Shown here one piece after another: positions 11,001-20,900 of a stretch of 25,537 bases of DNA. The stretch is from positions 1-25,537 of the forward strand of contig JAYMSP010002212.1 in the NCBI GenBank assembly GCA_036897095.1. Direction: 5' to 3'. Position numbers and translations under genes: made by a program. Source of the DNA: Plantago elongata (taxonomy: Eukaryota > Streptophyta > Magnoliopsida > Lamiales > Plantaginaceae). Position 1 is the first letter of the stretch. Each line of letters begins with the position of its first letter. The notes below the pieces were generated by a model. That model was not told the DNA's origin and did no database searches. It saw only the letters and a list, made by a program, of their open reading frames with translations.

Positions 11001-14000
11001 AAATGCTCATTCGTGACTCTTATTTTTTTAAGTATGAATTAGTTGAGCTGGAACCCAAAAAGTGCTTTTTGCTAAATCTTCTGTATTTGTAAGTCAAATC
11101 AAATTCCAACTTTTTGGCGCCATTTATTAGTGGAATATCTTGGCTACAATATCACTCAAGTGTGTTTTAAGCACCAACAGATATAAGTTTATCTAATATA
11201 ATTTCACAAATCAAATCAAGTGTGGTTTGACTCATGAAAATTTTCAGTAAAGAGTCAATATATATCCAGTATTAGGTAAAAGGGAGAAAGATTTTAAATA
11301 ACTATGGGGTGGCTCGAACTCCCAACTTATTAGTTGGAGTCGAATATCTTACCAACTGAGTTGTATTTCGTTGTTTTTAGTATTTGATAAATAGTATAAA
11401 GTAGGTGACTTATTCAAAAAGAATATTCTTGTAAATACTCAAATAGATTGTTGAATTAGCTATTAGACATTATATCAGCTATAAATTATTTTGAAATTTC
11501 ATTTTATCAAACACACAACTAACAACTAAGTAATAATTTTTTTTGTATTATGATGAAGTCAAAGTCTGGTAAAAAGTAAAAGTTTCTTAAAAGATAGAAA
11601 AATCAAGGGATTTTTTAATTTTTTCGCGGTTTTTTGATTTTAACGGTTTGACCGGCTGAGTTTCTTAAAATATTGTCAAGACACATTTTTCATTATATTT
11701 TTAATAGATTATGTTATGATTTAAGTTGTTAGAATTGGAAGTTTCAGTTATCGTTTTAACGTGGTTTGTTAATTTTTTAAAAGATAATATGATGGTTTTA
11801 ATGCATCGATAATGTATGTTTCAATTATAGATTTAACATCTTTTATAACGTTACGTTTAAACAAATTGTGTGATGATTTTAAGGATCTACATGATTTTTT
11901 TTATGATGATTTGTTATAATTTTTAGTGAAAGACTAATGCCATTAAATAGATTTAAAAGTTTCAGAAAAAAATATTAAAATAACAATAAATAAGCTTAAA
12001 TAAGCTACTCAGTCATTCAAATATTTTAAAAACTCTATTCTCATAGAAAAAGATTATAATAAATATTAATTAGGTGAACTTCAACTATCTATCTTTTGTT
12101 GCATGTGTTTGTGCTTCAATACTGCAGTGACAACTTTCGGAAACCTATCATTCAACTTAATGTCATTATCAAACATGCATAAAACATTCAATAACTAGCT
12201 TAAAACCATAACAACTCTCATTAGAACTATCACATCAGTGCTTCTTAAAAACAAAGATTAAATGTGCAACACATGCTAAAAACAGTAATATTAATACATA
12301 AAATCATAACATTGCATTATATATCTATAACAAAGCATTCACATATAACACAAGTTATAAACAGTAACATTAATATATCAAAACCATAACTACACCTCTT
12401 AAAACTATAACAAAACATTTAAAAAAGATCAAATCATAAATATTTCGCTGAAGCTAAAACCCTAACATTAATACTTAAAATTACAACAATATGCCGTATA
12501 ATTATAACATATGAACTAAAAATAATAACATACAGCTAGCCAACATAAGATAAATATTGTAATATTAATGCTTGTAACCATAACAATGTATCTTAAAACT
12601 ACAAAAACAACTTTTAAGATTATAATGCTTAAACCACAATAGTACATCTTAAAACTATAACATTACTTCTCAAAACTGTAAAAAACAACATTTATAAAAA
12701 ATTGAATCATGAATATTTTACCAGACTAAAAACACTAATGGTACTGCTTAAACCTACAATAATAGGTCTTGAAACTATAACATTTAAAGCAGTAATAGAA
12801 AAAAATATTCAACACAAGCTATATAATCATGATGCTTAAAACTATATAAGCAGCTATTAAAACCATAACAAAATACCAAAAAGCAAAAATTGATTTTCAC
12901 TGTACAGATTTCAGATCTAAAACCAGAACTGAAAATTTCAAATCATAAAATCAGAGAAAAATGAAAAATAAAAGGTCAAATTTCACTTCTAAATGAGATT
13001 TAATGAAAAAAAACGAGGTGAATTTGTTGATTTGAGCATTTTAACAACTAGATCTGAAAATTCGACGAAATCGAGAGAGAATAGAGAGAGAGAGAGAGAG
13101 AGATATTTTTTCCGGCGAAGTCGTGTTGGAGCACCATAATTTCCGGTGAAAATGGATCTGGCGGCGGTTCCGGCTAAAGGAGAGGGTGGCAGCGGCGGTT
13201 CCGGTCTCCGGCAGTAACGGCGGGGGAGGGGGAGAAAGATTTGTTGAGTTGTGTAAATTTTGTGTGAGAATGTGTGTTATTATTTATATAAAGATTTATA
13301 ATCGGTTTGTAGTGTCCTGACCGGTTTCTTATTAGAAACTGAATTTTCTTATAAATTAGAATTAACCTTCCCTTTTATTACACTTACTCTATGATAAATG
13401 ATGATCGATTCGACATTTTAGTGATATATACTAAAATGTGTTCAAAATTTTATTACAAAATATAGATAAAAAAGTAGATATACAAATTGTGTATCCTTAT
13501 AATCAAGAAAGATATGGTGTAGGTGTCTAAAGTGTATTCTAAGTTATGAACAATATATATATATTAGAAGTAGAAGTTAAGATAAGATCATATTTAAAAT
13601 TCAAACCACTACTAGAGTGACAAAGAGAATAAATTAGAAGTATGGTGGAGCATACACCAACACTATCTTCATTTCTTTGTCGCCGTGATTTGCTACTCTA
13701 TCTTTCACACGTATCATTCTCCTCCACTACTACTACGCATGAACCCACTTTTCTCTTTAATTTTCACTTTTTTCACACACTTTTGGACCCACCAAGATTT
13801 TCTCAATAGTTTCCAAACCGACTTTTAAAACAATTTGTGATTTTTATTTCCGCAGAGTACGCGTACACATTGCAAGTCGATGAGAAGAGTGACATTTACA
13901 GCTACGGAGTGGTGCTGATGGAGATTTTGACGGGGAAGAGGTCGGTAGACGCGGAGTTCGGAGACGGGAATAGTATAGTGGATTGGGTTAGGTCTAAGCT

Positions 14001-14274
14001 TAAGACGAAAAATGGGTTGATAGACCTTTTGGACAGGAATGCGGGTGCGTCATGTGCTTTGGTTAGGGAGGAAATGACGCTCGTGCTTAGACTTGCATTG
14101 TTATGTACGAGTCGGAATCCGGCTGATAGGCCTTCGATGAGGGACGTTGTGTCAATGTTGCAGGAGGCCAAGCCGAAAAGGAAGCTTCCTGGGAGCGGCA
14201 GGGTAGAAGGTGGCGATGTGGTGGTTGAGGTTAGGGATTTTCCAGAGCCCAAGAAGCTAGTGGTGGAATGTTAA
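7966..14274 (+). CDS. TDR: TDIF receptor-like LRR receptor kinase (TDR/PXY), three exons
   Basis: Exons 7966-9978, 10069-10693 and 13856-14274 join in frame to 1018 codons, with TAA at 14272-14274. ATG 7966 is chosen because it begins a signal peptide (MRAFSLAFSIFLILITTTTS, likely cut after A22); upstream in-frame sequence has only a TTG. The order is an N-terminal LRR cap with C66 and C73, about 22 plant-type LRRs, a C-terminal cysteine cap (GLCGRILKKPC), one membrane span at about 646-666 (AIVWIMAAAFGVGLF) and a cytoplasmic kinase. The kinase keeps the glycine loop GMGSTGTV (713-720), K734, E753, HRD 834-836, DFG 854-856 and APE 878-880, so it should be active. R417-x-R419 matches the RxR pair that PXY-type receptors use to hold the C-terminal Asn of CLE peptides. 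Phrases such as FNAFSNNFEG, WDIGHCEKL and RPKKTAGAIVW-like KKTAGAIVW are specific to Arabidopsis PXY/TDR as I remember it. By homology it binds TDIF at the plasma membrane with SERK partners, promotes cambial division through WOX4 and restrains xylem differentiation. The 1018-aa length is near the family norm (about 1040). Whether it is the TDR orthologue or a PXL paralogue needs a tree. Confidence 0.95.
9979..10068 (+). other. Intron 1 (90 bp) of TDR-like gene
   Basis: The donor is CAG|GTACGAGC at 9978/9979 and the acceptor is ATATATAG|GCAAGA at 10068/10069. Phase is 0. Reading through the donor gives a stop at 10057-10059, whereas splicing joins TRCFQ to ARYGKLSNHH and then GPWKLTAFQRLNF, the juxtamembrane motif expected in PXY-type receptors. 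It separates the extracellular and membrane part from the kinase part. Confidence 0.9.
11306..11363 (-). repeat. tRNA-derived (SINE-like) fragment in intron 2
   Basis: Read on the minus strand, the stretch has an A-box-like CTCAGTTGGTAAGA, a hairpin CCAAC-TAATAA-GTTGG in the place of an anticodon arm, and a B-box-like GAGTTCGAGCC, in tRNA order and spacing. It lacks a clear acceptor stem and the anticodon loop is one base short, so it is not a functional tRNA gene. It is most likely the head of a tRNA-derived SINE or a tRNA pseudogene. No tail or target duplication could be assigned. Confidence 0.6.
13083..13103. repeat. (GA)n microsatellite
   Basis: About ten AG dinucleotides, preceded by an imperfect GAGAGAGAAT stretch. 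On the minus strand this is a CT-rich leader-like tract directly downstream of the GC-rich block. Confidence 0.95.
13110..13300 (-). promoter_or_regulatory. Promoter-like block facing against the host gene
   Basis: On the minus strand a TATATAAATA box occupies 13281-13290. It is followed by a CA/CT-rich stretch (ACACACATTCTCACAC), then a GC-rich, CCGGAACCGCCGCC-type duplicated segment (about 13160 and 13191) and a CT microsatellite. This is the order seen in many plant promoters and 5' leaders. It contrasts sharply with the AT-rich intron around it. Antisense transcription is a prediction only. Confidence 0.4.
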
Positions 14275-14600
14275 TATAGTAGGGTTCTTTTTTCTTTTTA
14301 TATTTTTGGTCTTTTTTCCTTATGTTTATCTTTGAGATTGTGGGGATTGGTAATATAGTTAAAGTACTAATATCGGTTTATAGAAGAAGAGGGTCTTTTT
14401 GTGTCTTAATTTCATGAGTGAAGTATCCGTGCGTCCTCTCATTGTACCAAGCAATTAATAGTCAAGAATTTGGTAGTTTAATCAAATAGTTTGGATATTT
14501 ACTCAACTGTTATCTTCTTCTTACTATAATTGGTTATAGTGTGATATCTATACATAAGTCTTGCCAGTACTATCAACCAAAGCCTTACCACTTAAAGGAA
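14275..14600 (+). other. Likely 3' UTR of TDR-like gene
   Basis: The sequence after the TAA at 14274 is U-rich (TTCTTTTTTCTTTTTATATT and similar), as plant 3' UTRs and near-upstream polyadenylation elements often are. No canonical AATAAA is seen; AATTAATA at about 14453 is the nearest variant. The end point is a guess. Confidence 0.4.
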
Positions 14601-16980
14601 TACAGATTATCTTGGGCGGGTTAATACATGTTGGCAGCCGGTTCAAGGGGTTGAATTTCGACCAAGAGTTACATTAAGTATAACTAAAATTCGTCTAATG
14701 TAAAACAATATCTAAATATATATTAAAAGGTAAAATATATTTTTCTATTATTTTTAAAATTTAATTAAATTAGATTCTGAACGAAAATTGTTAGATCATG
14801 TTTCTAATATATAAAAATAAATCAAATTATGTTGTGTGGGTTAACGTGGAAGAAATAGTTTAAACTGGTCCGTGTACGATGAAATTGGATTGGAAGATTA
14901 AATTTTCGTTTCGGAAGCTTATTTCGGTTTTTCAAATTGCCAAGACATTTCGATACGTTTCTGAAAAGTTTAAAAAAGTTTCGAAAATATAGTAAAATAA
15001 ACTAAACTGTTTGATGGGAAATTACATAAGCAATCAATACCAGATAAGAAGGAACTTGAAATATAGAATAGCCAATTTAAAGAAATTCATCAGTTCAACG
15101 TATGTTGTAGCATATTGAGTTGGTTTGGTTGCTTCTAGGCTCTAGCTGTCATTCAACTCTTATCTCCATGAATACTAAATAAAGATCGCACCTAAAAAAT
15201 CATTCATTTCTTAATCCAAAAATACAACACAGTCACTCGCTCAATTCATCATTCTTGCTTCAACCAGCTTTTATACAAAGGGTAGCAGAGGTGTTTATAG
15301 TTACAAGCTGCAACAACGATGGCCTTCGACCATTTTTTCTGTCTTTCACTTTTTTTTCCTTTTCTATTTTGATGAATCTTGAGGAATTTAGAAGGAATAA
15401 TAATCAGTGGTATTTGATATTTTCTTTCCAAAATCAGAAGAAAATTATGGTAATTTTTTAGAGAAAACCACGCTAAATTCGGAAATATTCATTTATCGAG
15501 CTTTTTGGTCGAAACCATCGAGAAATTCAGATTTCTCGCTGAAAAGAAGAAGTAACTTAGCGTTCATATTATAACTTAACCATAGGTACTCCTAGCTAGT
15601 TCTCTTTGTTAACAACTAGTTTTATAGGTTATATATGAAGATTGTTTAGTATGTTGAAGTCATCAAGATTGATATACAAAGAATGATAGTTTGCAACCAA
15701 TTTCATATTGGGTAACCGAACCTCCGAAATTTCACATGAGTTATTCATATTATAAATAGTTTATATCTTTTTCAATGAGTGGTGGTACGTTATTCACATC
15801 AATAGCTAGATACATGTAAGAGATCATTGAAGTTGCACTTGAAGCTCGGTTCAAATATTGAATGAGAATTAATGTATGTGTTATTGATGAGCTCATGAAA
15901 ATATAATTTCAACTTGGGTGGTGTAAAATTCTAGTTAAAATGTAGAAAGAAAACTTCAATTTAAGACATGATGTGTTACTACCTTATTACTTAAGTAAAT
16001 ATCATTAACTCTTGTGAATGAATATTGATTATGTATAGAAACGTGTGCTTTCTTTATGGCGGTTCTTTTAGGTATGGTGCTCCTGCCATCGGTCCTTCTG
16101 TATATGGTGCGTTCGTGAGACTTTGTACATATGCATCTATGAGGAGGTAGGGGGCTGATCCCTTTGATCGCCGTGTCTTAATCAATTTTTTTTAATTCAT
16201 ACTAACTACCGAATAGGCCCTTCGAACTTATTGGATCCGGATCTTTTTGATATTGGATTGATAAGTAATATTGGGAACTCATAGATTCATATGTGAGGGA
16301 ATTATATGGAAATGTCTTAGGCCAACCTTCACAAAATCCATGATCTTGTATCATTTGTACTCTGCAATGATGTGTCACCACTCTCATCGCTTTCGTTCCA
16401 TGGTTCTTTGTTGGTACTGCATAACCTAAGACAACCCACATGGCACTATTGGTATCAAATAATTATATAAACACACACGTTGCAAATATACCTTGGCTGA
16501 TTGAGATTTAATCATCTCGTAGTTGCATGGTTTTCGTTGAAATTATAGTAATTTGGATTGTATACTGTCAACATATAATCAAAACACTTTTGAATGGGTC
16601 TTAATTGTGAGACCCACCACAAAATGTTCAATGTATCGGCTTATATAGGAGGTACGATGCACAAGACGTCCTTCCATTCCATTAATTTTTGTTCATACTC
16701 ACCTACGATACATGCAAATTATTTCAATTGATTTTCGGCTAACTCGTCAATGACAAAAAGGGAATAAAGTAAATTTCACTAATAACTAAAATTAGTGCAT
16801 GAAACTGAATGAGGTTAAAAGTTACGAATATACCACATAAATTTAAAAGGCTAATGTTAGGGAAGGGTCATGTAACACATGAAATAGTTGACAAAGTCAA
16901 TTAATCTATCTTATAAATAGACTCCACTAACTAATCACACTTAGACTCTTTCCCCAAAATTGAAGAAGGTAAAAACACAT
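14601..16980. other. Intergenic DNA without a recognised gene
   Basis: The sequence is AT-rich with no supported gene. The best open frame is on the minus strand at 16202-16441 (79 codons from an ATG, starting MWVVLGYAVPTKNHGTKAMR). Its composition is protein-like, and a TTATATAATT stretch lies about 20 bp upstream, too close to leave a normal leader. I do not recognise it. It could be a fragment of a decayed gene or element. Confidence 0.4.
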
Positions 16981-17014
16981 TCTCCCTTCTTTCTCTCTTG
17001 ATTCCTTTCACCAT

Positions 17015-17144
17015 CCCTCAATGCTTTAATTTTGCATGCAACACTAAGATTTGAAGCTCTAATCCTCAAGCATTACGACCCCTCAATGCTTTAATTTTGC
17101 ATGCAACACTAAGATTTGAAGCTCTAATCCTCAAGCATTACGAC
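17015..17144. repeat. Exact 65-bp tandem duplication
   Basis: The unit starting CCCTCAATGCTTTAATTTTG at 17015-17079 is repeated without a single difference at 17080-17144. Perfect identity in otherwise decayed non-coding DNA suggests a recent duplication or, less likely, an assembly artefact. Confidence 0.9.
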
Positions 17145-17462
17145 GATGCTTGAAATTTCATAATCCATCTAAGAGAAGGATGTGTTACACTAAGTAAACT
17201 ATTCCTTCTCTTTTTCTCATTCTTGATAGGTAACTCATTCAATGAGAGCACTAACAAGGCAAGGAATCAATAATCATCTTGCATGCAACACCAAGATTCG
17301 AACCTCTAATCCTAAAGCATTATGATGATGCTTGGAATTTCATAATCCATCTAAGCGAAGGATGTGTTACACTAAGTAAACTAATCCTTCATTCTCTTCT
17401 CATTCTTGCTAGGTAACTTATTCAAGGAGAGCACTAGCAAGGCAATGAATCAAGAATATCTC
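17099..17462. repeat. 182-bp tandem duplication, diverged
   Basis: The block starting GCATGCAACACTAAGATTTG at 17099 recurs at 17281 (GCATGCAACACCAAGATTCG) with the same order of GATGCTTG(A/G)AATTTCATAA, AAGGATGTGTTACACTAAGT and GAGAGCACTA(A/G)CAAGGCAA segments. The two units differ at roughly one base in ten, so this duplication is older than the nested 65-bp one. Confidence 0.85.
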
Positions 17463-17648
17463 ATAGATTCACAAGGATCACACAACTCCACAAGGGTGGG
17501 TAAAATCTTCATTTTTTCACTAAATCTCTTCATAAATTATTTTTGGTTACAATCATGTAAAGATTTGGGTATTTTTATCACTTGATTGTTAACGATAAAG
17601 ATAACTAAAGTCCAAGACCTCACAATTACCTTAGCAACTTGCTGAATT

Positions 17649-17792
17649 TGTTGTCTAGTAGTATTTGGAGTATAGCTAGTTTAGTATACATATCCTAATA
17701 GAACTCTACTTTTATCTTGTACTATGAGTATGTATAGATAGTTGTACTCTATAATTGTTTTACTCATTCAATACAAAATATATTTGTTCACA
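17649..17792 (+). repeat. Probable 5' LTR of Ty1/copia element (144 bp)
   Basis: The stretch begins TGTTGTCTAGTAG and ends ...TTTGTTCACA directly before a primer-binding site. It carries the TTGTACTCTATAATTGTTTT and CAATACAAAATA segments common in short plant copia LTRs. The right boundary (CA before TGGTATCA) is well supported. The left boundary at 17649 is chosen from the TG start and could be wrong. No matching 3' LTR lies in the window. Confidence 0.6.
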
Positions 17793-17807
17793 TGGTATCA
17801 AGAGGCC
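17793..17807 (+). other. Primer-binding site for initiator tRNA-Met
   Basis: TGGTATCAAGAGGCC matches the usual plant copia site TGGTATCAGAGCC apart from two small insertions. It lies immediately after the CA end of the LTR. The insertions would weaken priming, in keeping with a dead element. Confidence 0.75.
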
Positions 17808-17863
17808 ACAAGGCTAATACCGCACCAAATTATTGATCTTGTCCTTTTCTCTTTTCTCTCATC

Positions 17864-18758
17864 ATGTCTCCATCGTCTTCTTCTACCACCACCCTTCCAG
17901 GTCCAACTCTCAATCTTTCTCCCCTAATTCACTTTATCACCATCAAACTCAATTCCACAAACTATCTCCAATAGTGGTGCCATATATCTCCTCTCCTCCG
18001 TGCTCACAAAATTTCATCTTTGTTGATGCTCAAACTACTCCCCCACTTGCTAATATCACCGAATTTGATGGCAAGATTATCCAAAATCCTATTTTTTTTG
18101 AATGGCAGGAGCAAGATCAACGTCTCCTAACCTTCATTCAAGCCACCTTTACAGGGGAAGCCATGTATGAGGTTCTTGAATGTGTTACATGTCAGTCGGG
18201 ATGTTTGGCAAGTTCTTGCTCATTCTTACATTCATAGTTCGAAGGCTCGTGAACTTCGTTTGAAGGACGAACTACATCTAATGAAGAAGGGTTCGTGCTT
18301 GGTTGCTGAATACGGCTGAAACTTTCGTTCCCTATGTGATCAGCTTGCTACCATTGGCTAGCATGTTGTTGAACTTGACAACACATTGTTTTTTAAGGGT
18401 CTTGGGTGCTCTGTTTGTCAGTTTTTCTGCCTCCCAGATGACCATCATGCCTCTACCTTATTTTCATACCTTGCTTGCTAGTGCTGAAAGTTTTGATCTT
18501 TTCATGAAATCCATTGAAGACCCCCAACCACAACATGTTGCTTTTGTTTCTCAACCGACTTATCATAATTTTTCTCAAGGTCGTGGATGTGGTGATTCTT
18601 ATAATTTTGGACGTGGTGGTCATGGTTATGGTAGTTCTAACATCGTTGTAACTACAACAATAATAATGAGCGTCGTCCTCAACACTGTCAGCTCTGTGGG
18701 GGAAGAAGGACATTATTCCAATGATTGTCCTGAGCGTTATAATCACAATTTCTCTTAA
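17864..18758 (+). pseudogene. copia gag relic with broken zinc knuckle
   Basis: An ATG at 17864 opens a Ser/Thr/Pro-rich gag N terminus (MSPSSSSTTTLPGPT) that hits a stop within about 40 codons. The frame then shifts to one with NPIFFEWQEQDQRLLTFI, the gag core that normally has a WxxQDQLLL-type helix. Near 18690 the CCHC knuckle is split by a frameshift: CQLCG lies in one frame and GHYSNDCPERY in the next. At least three frame changes are needed across the region, so it cannot make capsid protein. Confidence 0.8.
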
Positions 18759-18854
18759 CGTAAGTGTTCCTCTAATGACTACCATCCTTCCCATTCGGCA
18801 CATCTCGCCGAACCTATCAATGCTTCATGCTCTAATTCTCAACCCTTAGTTCCT

Positions 18855-19049
18855 GATTGGTTTATGGACATTGATGCAAGTGCGCATATGGCTCCTTCTG
18901 CCTCTACACTTTATGCATCCGCACTTTATACTGGTAATGATCGTGTTCTTGTTGGTAATGGTGCCTCTTTACCTATCGCTTATTCTGGGTCTTGTACCCT
19001 TCATAATTCTTTTAGCTTATACTTGACGTTCTCGTGGTCCCATGGTTAA
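18855..19049 (+). pseudogene. copia protease relic with altered active site
   Basis: The frame reads DWFMDIDASAHMAPSAST, corresponding to the copia aspartic protease start (W-x-D-[ST]-G-A-[ST]-x-H-[ML]). The catalytic Asp is kept but the next residues are Ile and Asp instead of Thr/Ser and Gly, which should abolish catalysis. The following LVGNGASLPIAYSG segment is the usual VGNG-x-x-LPI stretch. The frame stops at 19049. Confidence 0.8.
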
Positions 19050-19129
19050 CTTAGAATCTTCTTTCTATTAGTAAATTAACGTTAGATTATCCCATTTTTG
19101 TACTATTCTCTAATTCATCCTTTACTTTT

Positions 19130-20035
19130 CAGAATCGAGCGACCGGGGAACCATTGGAAAGGGGCCCTCGTGATCAAGGACTTCATGTTTTGGAGCAAGG
19201 GCATGGAGCTTTAGTCTCTGCATTATAATCTCATTCATTTACTTGTTACATCGTTGCTTCCCAATCCAACACTTTGATCTTCTTGTCAGTTGGCAAAAAG
19301 CAAACGATTGCCTTTTGAGTCCAATAATAAACGTGCATCTTTCATTTTGGATATCATTCATTATGCTTATGGGCCCCCGCTCAGACTGCATCCACCAATG
19401 GTTTGCTATACTACTATATTTTTGTATGATTTTTCCCGTTTCACCTGGTTATATGTTATGCCACACAAGTCTGAATTTCCTGATATCTTTCGACAATTTT
19501 AAGCATTAGTTGATAATCAATTTGTTAGAAAAATCAAGGTTTTTCAATCTGATAGGCGCACTGAATTTACTAATAATTGGTTAAAAGGAGTTTTTCAAGA
19601 TTCAGGGATTCAACATCGTATGTCTTGCCCTTATACACCTTCTCATAATGGAAGAGCAGAATACAAATATCATCATATCACCGAAACTGGTTTGGCCATG
19701 ATTTTTCACTCTCATGTCCCTATTTCTTATTGGGTTGAAGCCTTTAGCACTGTCGTTTACGTCATCAACCGCTTGCCATCTAAACTTCTTGGTGACAATT
19801 GTCTTTTGAATTATTATTTGGCGTTTCTCCAAATTATGAGAAATTTCATCCCTTTGGTTGTTGCGTTTATCCGTGTCTTCGCGATTATGTGGCAAATAAA
19901 TTCTCCATATAATACTCCGTCTATTTTTATGGATAGGTTTTAGTTGTCTTAATTTGTCAACTCATCCACTATATATTACTCGGCATGCACAATTTGACAA
20001 GTGTTATTTTCCCTATGCTTCTACACATAATTCTC
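19130..20035 (+). pseudogene. copia GAG-pre-integrase and integrase relic
   Basis: The segment at about 19133-19230 (RGPRDQGLHVLEQGHGAL) is a GAG-pre-integrase domain ending in a stop. The integrase core follows at about 19290-19500 (MAKSKRLPFESNNKRASF, then YDFSRFTW) and 19504-19943 (QSDRRTEFTNN, then CPYTPSHNGRAE and SYWVEAFSTVVYVINRLPSK). The first catalytic Asp, expected in an HxDxWGP motif, is replaced (IHYAYGP). The second Asp is in SDRRTEF and the Glu is in NGRAE. Further frameshifted sequence near 19970-20030 contains ITRHAQFD, the usual C-terminal mark. Confidence 0.85.
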
Positions 20036-20546
20036 ATCCTTGCAATACACTTGAATTAGCAACTTTCAAGAACTGACTAAATCAATCTTATCAGGTTCTG
20101 AATCAATAATTAACCCATCAATAGTAGTAGGCCGAACTTCACATGGCCAATCTCCTTGTGAATTATGCAATACACTGAATGGCCCACTTGCCCCAAATAT
20201 TGATCGATCTAATTGATCTGTTGCTTCACCGATCAAGCATCATGCGAAACCGTCATCTCAGCCACCAACCAGCGCCGCCCACAATAGACTTCTCTCCGCT
20301 CTCATCTCGGCCACCTACCACTCCGAATGCGTTGCCCACAACAGTCTCATGTCCGCCATTTGTCAACCATTCCACGCCGTTCCAGCCCTATCCTCCTCTA
20401 GTTCGCCGAACGAAGTCGCCCCCCCCCCCCACCTCTGCCTCCATATCATTCCATGACAACTCAGGCTAAAGTTGGCAGCTTTCAAATCAAGTATCCTGCT
20501 GATTTTGCCAATTTGTCCTCTACCGGTTTCTTCCAAGCTCTGTTGG
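20036..20546 (+). pseudogene. Proline-rich integrase-RT linker of the copia element
   Basis: A Pro/Ser-rich frame at about 20179-20469 (QPAPPTIDFSPLSSRPPTTP) has the low-complexity composition of the linker between integrase and reverse transcriptase in copia polyproteins. It passes a stop at 20467 and leads to an FFQALL segment at about 20530, normally the last motif before RT. The sequence is then interrupted by the inserted LTR. Confidence 0.6.
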
Positions 20547-20823
20547 TGTAAGAGCCGCGAAAATTCGGTACGTATTAAAAATTTATTTAAAAATTAAATT
20601 CTATCACTTTAAATTAAAACGTGAATATTGGAGTAATTTTATACCATTAAACGTCGTGCGAAAACGCTAGAAAACTATTAACACGCAATAAAATAAAAAA
20701 TAAAATAAATATTTATTTTAATTTTTGTACGGCTTAAGTTCAACTTGAAGATCGCCCGGGAACCAATTTTATATTTTTTTGGATTTTATTTACGAGCCGT
20801 TTGGAGACCAGAAGGAAATAAGG

Positions 20824-20900
20824 TATATATTTTTGCAAAATACCCATTGTACCCTTCACTTATTCCTTCTTCTTCCCCAAATTCTTTACCTTACCGTTCA
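20824..20900 (+). promoter_or_regulatory. TATA box and start region in the LTR
   Basis: TATATAT at 20824-20830 is followed about 30 bp later by a pyrimidine-rich stretch (CCTTCACTTATTCCTTCTTC). This fits the U3/R junction of a plant LTR, about 280 bp from the 5' end. The C- and T-rich 20850-21300 region behind it would then be the R/U5 leader. Its 248-codon open frame has no ATG, so it is not a gene. Confidence 0.45.

Larger units (their letters stand above)
11690..13340 (-). mobile_element. Probable non-autonomous transposon or insertion in intron 2
   Basis: From about 12120 to 12890 a degenerate motif of the form TTAAAAC(C/T)ATAACA recurs many times (for example near 12195, 12380, 12400, 12590, 12650, 12770 and 12860). 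Reverse-complement versions such as TTATGTTATGATTTAAG occur at about 11705-11810. On the minus strand this field lies downstream of a GC-rich leader-like block with a TATA box. A GGTTTGACCGG/TCCTGACCGGTTTCTTA type segment appears at about 11645-11668 and 13302-13331 in the same orientation. Boundaries and superfamily could not be fixed; a MULE-like or Helitron-like element is possible. No transposase frame is visible. Confidence 0.35.
10694..13855 (+). other. Intron 2 (3162 bp) of TDR-like gene, repeat-filled
   Basis: The donor is CCCCAG|GTAAAA and the acceptor is ATTTCCGCAG|AGTACG. The intron is phase 1 and splits the Glu codon of the APE motif (E880); joining gives APEYAYTLQVD, as expected. 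An intron at this point in the kinase is, as I recall, common in LRR-XI receptor kinases, so the site is probably old and the length newly gained. It contains a tRNA-derived fragment (11306-11363), an AT-rich field of TTAAAAC(C/T)ATAACA-like motifs (about 12120-12890), a GA microsatellite and a GC-rich, promoter-like block on the opposite strand (13110-13300). Confidence 0.92.

Noticed and set aside
10694-13855. Possibility that the receptor gene is a pseudogene split by an insertion
   Set aside because: Clean GT and AG borders join in phase at a conserved kinase position, and all catalytic motifs are intact on both sides.
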